Below, in pieces: positions 26,522 to 35,463 of a stretch of 51,881 nucleotides of DNA. This DNA comes from Verrucomicrobiota bacterium (GTDB lineage Bacteria > Verrucomicrobiota > Verrucomicrobiia > Chthoniobacterales > UBA10450). Under the pieces are notes generated by a model. The model did no database searches. It worked only from the letters and a program-made list of their open reading frames with translations, and had not been told where the DNA came from. Every line of letters starts with the position of its first letter. Within the stretch, counting starts at the first letter, position 1. Both the position numbers and the translations under genes were made by a program. The stretch covers positions 1-51,881 of the forward strand of contig VBQC01000002.1 of assembly GCA_005887825.1 (NCBI GenBank), in the 5' to 3' direction.

Positions 26522-27435
26522 CGCCGCCGCTTCAGATAAAGCAAGACGCCTTTCTTGATTTCTCCGGACGCACAAAGCTTCGTGTTACGGGCAATGACAG
26601 GCTTCGTTTTCTGAATGGGCAGGTTACGAATGACGTGCGCAAGGCTGGCGAAGCAGTCGCAGTTGAGGCGTGCGTGCTCAACGCGAAAGGCAAGATGAAC
26701 GCGCACATTTTCGTTTCCGCGGCGCCGGACTGCTTTTGGCTCGATGCCGATCGTGAACTTCGAGAAGCACTCCCGGTCAGACTGGAGCGGTATGTAATCG
26801 CCGACGACGTTCAGATTGAAAACGTCACGGATCGATTATCGGTCTTTCATGTCTTGTCGCGAGCGGCGCCGAACCTAAGCGACTGCAGAATTGTTTCATT
26901 ACGCCGCTTCGCCGAGCCGGGATGGGATATATGGGCGGACGCAGCGGCGCATGATGATGTTTCGCGACAATTGTCGTCGACGTTTGACCACCTCGATCCT
27001 GCGACTGCGGAGATCATGCGAATTGAAGAAGGCATTCCCCGCTGGGGGCGCGAACTGACGGAAGAGATTATTCCAATCGAGGCCAACCTGGAAGAGCGCA
27101 CCGTCGATTATGAGAAAGGTTGCTACATTGGCCAGGAAGTAATCTCGCGAATCAAGATGTCCGGTCAGACCAATAAGCGATTATCCGGGTTGATTTCCCT
27201 GGATGGTGTCCCGCTTCAGGGTGGCATGAGACTCGCCTCCGCGCCGGAGAAAGGCAAAGAAGCCGGCTGGATCACGAGCGCAACGCGCAGTGAGAAAATC
27301 GGAAAGGAAATCGCGCTCGGTTATGTGAAACGCCGCTTTAATAGTCCCAGCGGAAAGCTGGATGCGCTCGCGCCGGAAAATTCCGGCGCAGTGGCAGCAA
27401 TTCCAGTTGAAGTGGTCCCGCTTCCATTTCTATAA
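26518..27435 (+). CDS. ygfZ: YgfZ/GcvT-like folate-dependent Fe-S maintenance protein
   Basis: 305 residues. YgfZ helps build or repair certain Fe-S enzymes using tetrahydrofolate. The protein has the GcvT fold: FSGRTKLRVTGNDRLRFLNGQVTNDV at the N-terminus, then RIEEGIPRWGRELTEEIIP. The signature YEKGCYIGQEVISRIKMSGQ contains the conserved cysteine of the K-G-C-Y-x-G-Q-E motif. The C-terminal beta domain (LGYVKRRF) is present. It is coupled by a 4-base overlap to the dehydrogenase gene and followed 152 bases later by a SufR-like regulator, which fits an Fe-S theme. Confidence 0.92.
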   Translation: MTPPLQIKQDAFLDFSGRTKLRVTGNDRLRFLNGQVTNDVRKAGEAVAVEACVLNAKGKMNAHIFVSAAPDCFWLDADRELREALPVRLERYVIADDVQIENVTDRLSVFHVLSRAAPNLSDCRIVSLRRFAEPGWDIWADAAAHDDVSRQLSSTFDHLDPATAEIMRIEEGIPRWGRELTEEIIPIEANLEERTVDYEKGCYIGQEVISRIKMSGQTNKRLSGLISLDGVPLQGGMRLASAPEKGKEAGWITSATRSEKIGKEIALGYVKRRFNSPSGKLDALAPENSGAVAAIPVEVVPLPFL

Positions 27436-27439
27436 AGCC

Positions 27440-27457
27440 CCGCGATTCGTTTCGCGG
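27440..27457 (+). terminator. Weak hairpin after ygfZ, possible terminator
   Basis: CCGCGA-TTCGTT-TCGCGG forms a perfect 6-bp stem 5 bases after the ygfZ stop. A T-rich tract appears only about 15 bases later (TTTTGTAATTTCTTTTG). The distance makes it a doubtful intrinsic terminator. Confidence 0.35.
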
Positions 27458-27587
27458 CCGCATGTGCCATGTTTTGTAATTTCTTTTGTTTTTGGCAGTT
27501 GCGTAAATTTTGAGCTTGCGTTTTGAAGATTGCTGCGTGTAAAGTCCGCACTCCAGTATTTTTGTCACTCAATCGTCACTCTTATTT

Positions 27588-28226
27588 ATGAATCAACGCT
27601 TAATCGCAGAAATTGGCCGTACCCAGCGGCTCGAGATTGTTAACTCGCTCAAGCGCAGCAGAGGAATGTCCGTCAACGAGCTCGTTGACAAAATGAAGAT
27701 GAGCTACATGGGCATCAAGCAGCATTGTCTCACTCTTCAGCGCGATGGTTATCTGGATACCTGGCGCCGCCCGCAAAAGATGGGTCGCCCGGAAATGGTT
27801 TACCGCCTTACCCGCCGCAGCCATGATCTTTTTCAGGCCGATAGCCATCAGTTTACCCTCGACCTGTTGAAATCAGTCCAGGACATTTACGGGCCAAACG
27901 CGCCGGAGAAGCTCCTTTACAATATCTTCGAAAAAAAGACCGCGGCGCTCAAAGCCAGGGCGAAGGGGCAAACAGTGGCCGAACGCGCCAAATGGCTCGC
28001 CCACGTCCGCGATGGTGAGGGCTACATGGCCCAATTTACCAACGGAGACGAGGGCGGACCCCGGATTGTCGAATGTCATTCGCCGATTTTGAATTTGCTG
28101 GACCGTTATCCGATCGTTAGCCGCTTTGAGCAGGATATGTTCGAAGCCATTCTCGGCACTCGCGTGCGCCGACAAATGATTCGCAACTCGGGGCTGTACG
28201 AGTGCGCGTTTTATTTCGCGGTGTAG
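27588..28226 (+). CDS. SufR-like winged-helix transcriptional regulator
   Basis: 212 residues. The N-terminal winged helix (about 12-75) reads GMSVNELVDKMKMSYMGIKQHCLTLQRDGYL and ends with GRPEMVYRLT, as in the SufR/DeoR-like repressors of Fe-S genes. The C-terminal domain aligns with the Fe-S sensor part of SufR. Cys163 (ECHSPI) and Cys206 (YECAFYF) are at expected ligand positions. The middle ligand position reads PIVSRFEQ, with Ser instead of Cys, so cluster binding may be altered. The ygfZ gene upstream supports a role in Fe-S homeostasis. The target operator is not known. Confidence 0.8.
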   Translation: MNQRLIAEIGRTQRLEIVNSLKRSRGMSVNELVDKMKMSYMGIKQHCLTLQRDGYLDTWRRPQKMGRPEMVYRLTRRSHDLFQADSHQFTLDLLKSVQDIYGPNAPEKLLYNIFEKKTAALKARAKGQTVAERAKWLAHVRDGEGYMAQFTNGDEGGPRIVECHSPILNLLDRYPIVSRFEQDMFEAILGTRVRRQMIRNSGLYECAFYFAV

Positions 28227-28251
28227 TACCGCCGGTTATCTTCTTCGGATC

Positions 28252-28288
28252 ACCGAGATTTTTGCTTTCGCAGGCAGCGAATCTCGGT
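28252..28288. repeat. 9-bp inverted repeat between the SufR-like gene and glgE
   Basis: ACCGAGATT (28252-28260) and AATCTCGGT (28280-28288) are perfect inverted copies separated by 19 bases, ending 13 bases before the glgE start codon. It could terminate the regulator transcript or form a hairpin in the glgE leader. No T-run follows. Confidence 0.55.
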
Positions 28289-28301
28289 TGATTCATGGCC
28301 C

Positions 28302-30272
28302 ATGCCTCGGGCCTTTCCTTCCGCGGTCATCGAGAACTTGCAGCCTTTGATCGACGGCGGGCGCTATCCGGTTAAGCGCGTCGTTGGCGAAGATCTTGTT
28401 GTCGAAGCGGACATTTTTAAGGATGGACACGATGTGGTTGCCGCCGTCCTGAAATGGCGCGTTCTCGGAAAGCGCGCCTGGCGTGAAACGCCCATGATTT
28501 TCGTCGATAACGATCGCTGGCGCGGTGTGTGCACTCTTTACGATGAGGCCCTCCACGAATACACCGTCGAAGCATGGACAGACACTTTTCGTAGTTGGCA
28601 GGGCGAGTTCGCCGCCAAATTTGAGGCTGGCATTACCGCCCTGCGGAGCGAAGCAATGGAAGGCGCTGCTTTGGTCGAAGCTGCTGCCCAGCGGGCGCGC
28701 GACCGGGCAGATGCGGCGCGTTTGCTGGAATTTTCCGAGCAAATCTCCACGGCTGCCAATTCAGAAATTAATGCCATCGCACAATCCGGCGAGCTTGAGG
28801 TGCTGATGGCGACTTATCCGGATCGCTCCAACGCGACGCAATATGCTCCAGCTCCACGCGCTGTTATCGATCGTCCAGCGGCGTTGATTGGCGCTTGGTA
28901 TGAATTTTTCCCGCGCTCGGCAGAAGGCCGCGGCGATCGCGGTTCGACTTTCCGCGATTGTTTGCCACGGGTGGAAGACGCAAAGGCGATGGGCTTCGAC
29001 GTCATTTATTTTCCGCCGATTCATCCCATTGGGCACACCAACCGCAAGGGCCGCAATAATTCGATTACCTGTGAACCTGGCGACCCGGGCGTGCCCTGGG
29101 CAATTGGCAGTGAAGCGGGCGGACACAGGGCGGTCGAGCCTTCACTCGGGACGCTGGCCGATTTCGACTGGCTTGAAAAACAGATACGAAATCGCGGAAT
29201 GGAAATCGCGCTCGACTTCGCGCTCAACTGCTCACCCGATCATCCTTACGTCAAAGAGCATCCCGATTGGTTCTACAAGCGCCCGGACGGCACGATCAAG
29301 TACGCGGAGAATCCGCCGAAAAAGTACGAAGACATTTATCCACTGAACTTTCGGTGCGAAAACTGGCGCGAGCTATGGGCAGAGATGAAGAGCATTGTGC
29401 TGTTTTGGGCCGAGCGCGGTGTGCGCATCTTTCGGGTCGATAATCCGCACACCAAACCCGTCGCTTTCTGGGAGTATTTGATCAAAGGTGTCCGCGAGAA
29501 ATATCCCGACGCGGTCTTTCTAGCCGAAGCATTCACCAGGCCGAAAATGATGAAAGCGCTGGCCAAAGCCGGCTTTAGTCAGAGCTATACCTATTTCACG
29601 TGGCGAAATTCTAAACGTGAGCTCATCGAATATTTTACGGAACTGACGCAAACCGAGATGAGCGAATATTTTCGCCCTAATCTTTGGCCGAACACGCCGG
29701 ACATCCTGCCGTTTGTGCTTCAGGACGGCGGTCGGCCAGCGTTTATGATTCGGGTGGTTCTCGCCGCAACGCTCTCAACTCTCTACGGCATCTACAGCGG
29801 ATACGAACTGTGCGAGAACGAGGCTTTGCCGGGTCGTGAAGAGTATCTCGATTCCGAAAAATACCAATTCAAAGAGCGCGATTGGAACGCGCCGGGAAAC
29901 ATCAAGGACTGGATCGCGCAGTTAAATAAAATCCGAAAAGAAAACCGCGCGCTTCAGCTTTACACGAATTTGCGATTCTACCCCGCCGAGAATGACGCAA
30001 TTCTGTTTTATGGCAAGATGACCGCCGCGCGCGATAACATCATTCTCGTCGTCGTGAACCTCGATCCGCATCGGACCCAGCATTCTTTCGTCGATGTGCC
30101 CATTGATCAGTTCGGACAAATGGAGAGCGATGCCTATGAGGTGCACGATCTGCTCAGCGGCGCCCGTTACATCTGGCGCGGCCGCCGAAATTACGTCGAG
30201 CTCGATCCAGAAATTCAGCCGGCCCATATTTTTCGGGTGCGGCGCTGGGCCAGCGGCGATCGATTCGTTTAG
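28302..30272 (+). CDS. glgE: Alpha-1,4-glucan:maltose-1-phosphate maltosyltransferase
   Basis: 656 residues, typical of GlgE (GH13_3), which extends alpha-1,4-glucans from maltose 1-phosphate. The N-terminal beta domain (about 1-100, DIFKDGHDVVAAVLKWR) and a helical insert precede the TIM barrel. Barrel motifs are YFPPIHPIGHTNRKGRNN, ALDFALNCSPDHPYVKEHP, the nucleophile in FRVDNPHTKP (Asp about 380) and the acid in FLAEAFTRP (Glu about 409). DNPHTKP, in place of DNPP of other GH13 enzymes, is specific to GlgE. The partners treS, pep2/mak and glgB are not in the window. An ATG at 28295 lies in another frame; 28302 is used. Confidence 0.95.
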   Translation: MPRAFPSAVIENLQPLIDGGRYPVKRVVGEDLVVEADIFKDGHDVVAAVLKWRVLGKRAWRETPMIFVDNDRWRGVCTLYDEALHEYTVEAWTDTFRSWQGEFAAKFEAGITALRSEAMEGAALVEAAAQRARDRADAARLLEFSEQISTAANSEINAIAQSGELEVLMATYPDRSNATQYAPAPRAVIDRPAALIGAWYEFFPRSAEGRGDRGSTFRDCLPRVEDAKAMGFDVIYFPPIHPIGHTNRKGRNNSITCEPGDPGVPWAIGSEAGGHRAVEPSLGTLADFDWLEKQIRNRGMEIALDFALNCSPDHPYVKEHPDWFYKRPDGTIKYAENPPKKYEDIYPLNFRCENWRELWAEMKSIVLFWAERGVRIFRVDNPHTKPVAFWEYLIKGVREKYPDAVFLAEAFTRPKMMKALAKAGFSQSYTYFTWRNSKRELIEYFTELTQTEMSEYFRPNLWPNTPDILPFVLQDGGRPAFMIRVVLAATLSTLYGIYSGYELCENEALPGREEYLDSEKYQFKERDWNAPGNIKDWIAQLNKIRKENRALQLYTNLRFYPAENDAILFYGKMTAARDNIILVVVNLDPHRTQHSFVDVPIDQFGQMESDAYEVHDLLSGARYIWRGRRNYVELDPEIQPAHIFRVRRWASGDRFV

Positions 30273-30359
30273 CAATCTGGCGAGCTCATTTGTGTTTGAT
30301 CTCTCAGTTGCGCGTTTGCATCGGCTGATCGCTCCGCCTATCGTTACCAAATTTCTGGC

Positions 30360-31133
30360 ATGAAAATTTCGTTCCTGCTGTTTGCTGCGCTTGCAGGCGC
30401 ACCTTCTCTGCTCGCACAAGAGGCCACCCCGCCCCTGGTGCCCGATGTTCCCCACTCACAAACGATCCTGGACACGCTCGTTAACGCGGGGCCAGTGATG
30501 ATCCCGCTCTTTCTCTTATCAATCTTTTCCGTCGCGCTCGTGATTGTTTACTTGATGACGATCCGCCGTGGCGCGGTGGTTTCGAGCGGTTACATGGCGA
30601 CGGCCGACGCACTTTTGCGCAAGCGTGATTATCTTGGATTGCTTGCCGTTTCCAATCGGCATGGCGAAGCGATCGCGCGAGTCGTGCAAAAAATCCTCGA
30701 TTTCACAACCAAGAATCCGCATGCGGATTTCCAGCAGCTCCGCGAAATTGCCGAGACGGAGGGATCGCGAGTCGCGGCGAGTGTGAATAATCGTGTTACT
30801 TATCTCGCCGATATCGGAATGATCGCACCGCTGCTCGGCCTGCTTGGCACGGTCTTCGGAATTATCCACTCCTTCGGCGCACTTGGAGCCGATATTGGAT
30901 CAGCGCGTTACATCGCTCTCTCGCGAGGGATCAGTCAGGCGCTGGTGAACACGGCCGCCGGGCTGGCCATCGGTATTCCGGCGATGATGTTCTACGCTTT
31001 TTTCCGCGGAAAAGCCCAAAAGTTGATCTCGGAATTGGAAGCTGCTTCCACGCATGTTTTGGCTTTGCTTTCGTTGCAGTACGGCAAGCGGGGAGTCGAG
31101 CGAACCCCTGTGCTAATCGAGGACGAACTATAA
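30360..31133 (+). CDS. MotA/TolQ/ExbB proton-channel protein
   Basis: 257 residues. A signal-peptide-like segment (1-20, ending LLAQ) is followed by three membrane helices: about 45-65 (MIPLFLLSIFSVALVIVYL), 155-175 (IAPLLGLLGTVFGIIHSFGAL) and 195-215 (ISQALVNTAAGLAIGIPAMMFYAFF). GLLGTVFGII and ALVNTAAGLAIGIPA are the ExbB/TolQ pore signatures. It would use proton-motive force with the ExbD partner to energise an outer-membrane or envelope process. It forms an operon with the next two genes (gap 48 bases, then a 4-base overlap). Confidence 0.92.
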   Translation: MKISFLLFAALAGAPSLLAQEATPPLVPDVPHSQTILDTLVNAGPVMIPLFLLSIFSVALVIVYLMTIRRGAVVSSGYMATADALLRKRDYLGLLAVSNRHGEAIARVVQKILDFTTKNPHADFQQLREIAETEGSRVAASVNNRVTYLADIGMIAPLLGLLGTVFGIIHSFGALGADIGSARYIALSRGISQALVNTAAGLAIGIPAMMFYAFFRGKAQKLISELEAASTHVLALLSLQYGKRGVERTPVLIEDEL

Positions 31134-31181
31134 GCTGCCCATTCTCGCGGTAATTCGCAAGATCCACATCTTCTTTGTAAT

Positions 31182-31589
31182 ATGAATCTGCGTGGTCGCG
31201 CGCCCCTGCATCATCCCGGTATTCAACTGGCGCCGCTGGTCGATGTCCTATTGTTATTGTTAATTTTTTTCCTGCTAACGTGGAACGCGGCCCGCACTGA
31301 GAACGAACTGGATGTCAAGGTGCCAAAGGCTTCGGCTGCGAAAGAAAAAAGCGCGCCAATTGGAGATGTCGTCGTCAATGTAAAAGCGGATGGCAACGTT
31401 GTCGTGAATCGCCGAACTTTGAGCGGACCGGAATTGACCGAGTTGCTGAAAAGTTTGGTTCAACTAAATCCCGAGCAAGCCGTGGTGATTCGCGGCGATG
31501 AAGCTGGCGCTTACAAAAGTATCATTGGTGTCTTAAACATTTGCACCGAAGCAGGAATAACCAACGTGGCTTTCGCGACGGCAAAATGA
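31182..31589 (+). CDS. ExbD/TolR biopolymer transport protein
   Basis: 135 residues with one N-terminal helix (about 18-34). The helix contains the proton-carrying aspartate in LAPLVDVLLLLLIFF. The periplasmic domain has the typical ending VVIRGDEAGAYKSIIGVLNICTEAGITNVAFAT. It is the stator/rotor partner of the upstream ExbB/TolQ homologue. Its stop overlaps the start of the TPR gene (ATGA at 31586). Confidence 0.93.
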   Translation: MNLRGRAPLHHPGIQLAPLVDVLLLLLIFFLLTWNAARTENELDVKVPKASAAKEKSAPIGDVVVNVKADGNVVVNRRTLSGPELTELLKSLVQLNPEQAVVIRGDEAGAYKSIIGVLNICTEAGITNVAFATAK

Positions 31590-34048
31590 GAACCGCGCGC
31601 AGCGCAACCGGTCTGTTGGGGCTGGCAATGCTTTCGATGGCGAGCGCGTCCCTCGGTCAATGGCAGCCTGAAGTGCGTCGCGCACGGCCCATAGATGAGC
31701 CGCCGGTTGCGCGCGCGGTTCCGTTGGAGGAACCAACCGCAAGATCGTCTCGCCCGCTAGCGGACGATTCTTCCGAACCGTCAGCGCGAGAAAGCGAAGC
31801 GCCTGACCGCCGCCAGCTCGATTACGCGAACGCGCTTTTCACTCGCAAACTTTATGATCTTGCGATCCCGGAATATCAAAAATATCTCGATGATTATCCG
31901 GGGCTTTCTGGCCGGGCCAACGCTTATTTTTCGCTGGCCGAATGCTATCGAAATCTCAATCGCCTGTCGAGCGCTCGCACAAACTTCCAGAAAGTACTGA
32001 ACGACTACGGCGATAGTGAATTTGCCGGACCCGCCGCTTACGCTCTCGCTGAGACGGCGTTTACACAAAAGGACTATGCCGCGGCCCTTCCGCTCTTTCA
32101 TCGGTCTGCCGCGAAATCAAAGGAATCGGCAGTGGCGCTTTCGGCGCGCTATTTCGAAGCGCGTTGTCTTGAGGTTCTCGGACGCAAAGAGGAAGCCTCC
32201 GATATTTATCTGGAGGTTGCCGAGGCTGGAAACCCGAATCCCTATCGCGAGGATGCACGATGGACAGCGGCATCCATTCTCGTTGGACGAGGGAGAAAAA
32301 TGGATGCGCTAAAGCAATACGAAGCTCTCTCGAACGAAGCGCAAAAACCCGCTTTAAAAGCCGAGTCAGCGGTGCGCGGGGGCATGATTGCTCTCGACCT
32401 GGTGCAAGCCGCGAAAGGCAAAGTCGACAAGGCAATGGTCGATAGAGCCACAACCTTATTGCAAAAAGGCCGTGCCCTCCCTGAAGCCGGAAAATTCCGC
32501 GCCATCGCACAGGTTGGTTTGCGTCGGCTGCAATATCAGACCGGCCAATACGCGCAATTGCTCGCCGATTATAAGAAAGAGCAGGAGAAACTTCCGGAAG
32601 CGGCCCAGGCCGAGGTGTTGTTGCTCGCAGCAAACAGCGAGCGGCAACTCGGTCACTCAAAGGAAGCTGAAGCGCTGTATCACCAGATTATCGCGAACCA
32701 TCCGGATCGAGAGGAAGCAAAGGACGCTGCCTATCAGCGACTGATCAACGTATACAACTCCGATCCATCGGCGTTGCTCGCCGAAGTGAAAGAATTTCTC
32801 GCAACGAATCCAACAAACGAACGCGCCGACCAGGCGAAGCTTTTAAAAGCCGAAGCGCTCTACAAACAACAGAATTACACCCAAGCGGCGTCAATTTACG
32901 GAGAGCTGCGTGCCTCTGAGCTTTCCCCAAAGCTGCGTGCCGAATCTGCCTACAAGCTTGGGTTGTGTCATGTGCAGACGAAGAACACTCCCGGTATTAT
33001 CGAAGCTTTTACCTATTACATGCAGACATTTCCAGATAACCCGCAAGTGCCTGCCGCATTGGCTCAGCGGGCTTTGGCTTACGAGCAGGACAAAAACTAC
33101 GATGCTGCACTTTCCGATCTGAGCACGATCCTCACCAAGTATCCCAACGCGCATGAGCGGGAAGCAACGCTGCAGTTAAAGGCTTTGATCCTTGGGCAAC
33201 AGGAAAACACGAAAGGCATGGTCGAAACCTTTCGCCAGTTTTTGAAAGAATTCCCGAAGAGTTCTGTCGCAGCGCAGGCGCAATACTACATCGGCAAGGC
33301 TGCGTTTGAGGCGAAGGACTATAAAACGGCGCTGAAGGCGCTCAATGCTGCCCGGCAACTGAATAAGGAGCAGTATTATAATCTCGCCTCGCTTCGGCTC
33401 ATTTTGTGCCAGTTTTATTTGAGAGATCGGCCTGCTCTCACCAAAGAGGTGAACGATTTCATGGCGAACAGTCCGAACGTGAATGTCCCGCCAGAGGTCC
33501 TCGAATGGCTCGGAATCGAATACTACAACGAGAAAAATTTCCAGGCCGCGGAAAAATATCTGAGTGCGCTTGGAAAGATCGATAATCGCGGCAGCGTTAA
33601 GCCCGATTTCTTGTTTTACCTGGGAGACACCGCTACGAAGCTGAAAAACTTACCCGAAGCAGAGGATGCATTCGGCAAGTATTTGCAGGTCGCCAAAGAT
33701 CCCGCGGGAAAGGCGAAAGTGTTGCTGGCGCTCGGCGGGGTCAAGATCGGCGTCCACAAACCCGACGACGCTCAAAAGATTGCCGAGGAAATCATGGGGT
33801 TGCAACCGGAGGGTCGTGTGAACGCTGAAGCGCGTCTGCTGGCAGGCGAGGTTCAACTGGAGCGCGGACATTTCGATGACGCCGGCAAGGCTTTTAAGGG
33901 TGTCGCTTTGCTTTATGATGATCCAGCTATTACGCCTCGTGCGTTGGACAAGGCGGCGTTGGCATATCGGCAAGCCGGTAAAACCGAGGAAGCAGATCGG
34001 CTGATCCGGGAGCTACGCGAAAGATATCCGAATTACGCCGGCAGTTAA
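31586..34048 (+). CDS. Large periplasmic TPR protein of the ExbB/ExbD operon
   Basis: 820 residues from the ATG at 31586, chosen because it overlaps the exbD stop and begins a clean signal peptide (residues 1-24, ending SASLG). After a Pro/Arg-rich linker, nearly the whole protein is TPR-type helical repeats, including YANALFTRKLYDLAIPEYQKY, AEALYHQIIANHP and AKLLKAEALYKQQNYTQAAS, resembling the TPR parts of YbgF/CpoB and BamD-like proteins. Coupling to an ExbB-ExbD motor suggests it links the motor to an envelope task, as CpoB does for Tol-Pal. No TonB, TolB or Pal is adjacent. Confidence 0.85.
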   Translation: MRTARSATGLLGLAMLSMASASLGQWQPEVRRARPIDEPPVARAVPLEEPTARSSRPLADDSSEPSARESEAPDRRQLDYANALFTRKLYDLAIPEYQKYLDDYPGLSGRANAYFSLAECYRNLNRLSSARTNFQKVLNDYGDSEFAGPAAYALAETAFTQKDYAAALPLFHRSAAKSKESAVALSARYFEARCLEVLGRKEEASDIYLEVAEAGNPNPYREDARWTAASILVGRGRKMDALKQYEALSNEAQKPALKAESAVRGGMIALDLVQAAKGKVDKAMVDRATTLLQKGRALPEAGKFRAIAQVGLRRLQYQTGQYAQLLADYKKEQEKLPEAAQAEVLLLAANSERQLGHSKEAEALYHQIIANHPDREEAKDAAYQRLINVYNSDPSALLAEVKEFLATNPTNERADQAKLLKAEALYKQQNYTQAASIYGELRASELSPKLRAESAYKLGLCHVQTKNTPGIIEAFTYYMQTFPDNPQVPAALAQRALAYEQDKNYDAALSDLSTILTKYPNAHEREATLQLKALILGQQENTKGMVETFRQFLKEFPKSSVAAQAQYYIGKAAFEAKDYKTALKALNAARQLNKEQYYNLASLRLILCQFYLRDRPALTKEVNDFMANSPNVNVPPEVLEWLGIEYYNEKNFQAAEKYLSALGKIDNRGSVKPDFLFYLGDTATKLKNLPEAEDAFGKYLQVAKDPAGKAKVLLALGGVKIGVHKPDDAQKIAEEIMGLQPEGRVNAEARLLAGEVQLERGHFDDAGKAFKGVALLYDDPAITPRALDKAALAYRQAGKTEEADRLIRELRERYPNYAGS

Positions 34049-34145
34049 ATCGAGATTTTGCGCGCGCCCTTAGCCGCGTCCCTATTGATGTGTGGGATCG
34101 ACAAACATAATTGCTAACGCGCAGTAGATTTGATTGGATCCGCGC

Positions 34146-34805
34146 ATGGTACGGTTTCGTTCTCTCCTCGCAGAATTTATTGGAACATTCGCGCTGATCT
34201 TTGTCGGCATCGGTGCGATTAAGACCGCGGGGCATGATGTGCTTGCCGTCGCGCTCGCTCACGGTCTCACAATTGGGGCGTTTGTCTCCGCGACGCTGCA
34301 CATCTCGGGAGGCCAGTTAAATCCGGCGGTAACGTTCGGCCTCGTTTGCGGCGGTCATATGAAATGGACGAACGCACTCCCCTACTGGATCGCGCAATGT
34401 CTCGGCGGAATCTGTGCTGCTTTGATTTGTCGCGGTCTGTTCGGGCGCGATGTCGTCATTAATGGTACTCCCCAGCTTGCCATCAATCTTGCCGCGTGGC
34501 AGGGAATTTTGGTCGAAGGGATTCTCACTTTCTTTCTCGTGTTTGTGGTTCATGGCACCGCTGTTGACGAACGGGGGCCGCGGCGCGTCGCCGGGCTCGT
34601 TATCGGAGCGACAATCACACTGGACATTCTGTTTGGAGGAACGCTTACCGGTGCGGCAATGAATCCCGCGCGTGTGTTCGGTCCGGCCGTTGCAGCAAAT
34701 TTTTGGCACGACCATTATGTTTATTGGATCGGACCGTTAGTAGGCGGAGCGCTGGGCGGTTTTGTTTATCGGCTTTTGATCGAACGACGACCCGCGACAG
34801 CTTGA
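34146..34805 (+). CDS. Aquaporin / MIP-family channel
   Basis: 219 residues from the ATG at 34146; a TTG at 34134 would add four residues. Six membrane helices and two half-helices with the NPA boxes GGQLNPAVTFG (about 59-61) and GAAMNPARVFGPA are present. Arg after the second NPA (selectivity filter) is conserved. The helix-5 filter position, His in water-specific AqpZ, appears to be Ile in LDILFGGTLTGAAMNPAR, a pattern closer to TIP-like proteins. Transport of water and possibly small neutral solutes is inferred. It is 97 bases after the TPR gene and is the last gene before the inferred inversion endpoint. Confidence 0.92.
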   Translation: MVRFRSLLAEFIGTFALIFVGIGAIKTAGHDVLAVALAHGLTIGAFVSATLHISGGQLNPAVTFGLVCGGHMKWTNALPYWIAQCLGGICAALICRGLFGRDVVINGTPQLAINLAAWQGILVEGILTFFLVFVVHGTAVDERGPRRVAGLVIGATITLDILFGGTLTGAAMNPARVFGPAVAANFWHDHYVYWIGPLVGGALGGFVYRLLIERRPATA

Positions 34806-34935
34806 GAGAATAACCCAGCGTTTTGTATTCCCTCAGCGCTGATTGATTCGCCGCACACTTCGTGAAGGAGAGAGGCGGGAGACGGCGCGAAACAGATAGA
34901 AGATACTAAACCCGCTGGCCGCACTGACTAAAAGT

Positions 34936-35463
34936 CTATCTTCCGATCATTGCGAGCGTTGCAATCGGCAGCGGCCCGAGAAATTCTTTTGGATTCTCAA
35001 CTTGCAAAACCGGGCGGGCCAAATGCGCAATGAGAAGACTTGTATCCGGCATAGGAGCAATTCCGGCTTGGGCGGTGATTTCACATTCGGCTAATTGCTC
35101 AATTACGCGCGAGACCTTCGCGGTCAGATCGCGATGGTCAGTAAATTGGAGGGTGCAAACGCCCGGCGCAGTCGCTTCTACAAACGGGCTGAGCGTAAAC
35201 GCGAAGTGAAGTAACATTTCCTGGATCGATTTTTCCTGCGCGTACGCGCGCGCTTTGATTATGATCTGCAAATATCGGGCCAAGGCCTGGCTTGGTGTCA
35301 TTCCTTTGCAAATGCCGGCTTTTTCCGCAGCCTCGTTCAGTTGAATGATAACCGGTTTCTTTCCCTGTTCCTCAATTAACGCCACGGGTTTTGCGCGCAG
35401 TTCCTGCTGATGCCGTATTGCGGCCTGCAAATAAAACTTCGGCAAATAAATCGTCGCAAACAT
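34936..35463 (-). CDS. imuB: ImuB, N-terminal fragment (split Y-family-like mutasome protein)
   Basis: 175 residues from the ATG at 35463, which overlaps the imuA stop (TGATG) and has GGAGGA upstream. It matches the N-terminal third of ImuB, the non-catalytic Y-family polymerase homologue that bridges the mutasome and the beta clamp: FATIYLPKFYLQAA, GMTPSQALARYLQI, LLHFAFTLSPFVEATAPGVCTL and AGIAPMPDTSLLIAHLA. Homology runs to EFLGPLPIATLA and then stops after AMIGR. The continuation of ImuB (EILHKWGIHTLGQLAAL onward) is found on the other strand from 46939. A full ImuB is about 480-530 residues, so this is a broken or split gene, probably by inversion. Whether the fragment is functional is unknown. 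Confidence 0.88.
   Translation of the reverse strand: MFATIYLPKFYLQAAIRHQQELRAKPVALIEEQGKKPVIIQLNEAAEKAGICKGMTPSQALARYLQIIIKARAYAQEKSIQEMLLHFAFTLSPFVEATAPGVCTLQFTDHRDLTAKVSRVIEQLAECEITAQAGIAPMPDTSLLIAHLARPVLQVENPKEFLGPLPIATLAMIGR

Noticed and set aside
34806-34935. Inverted repeats at the left inversion endpoint that could have mediated recombination.
   Set aside because: No repeat matching the right endpoint near 46.9 kb was found by eye; the only inverted match (the LexA sites) lies 1.2 kb inside the left end.
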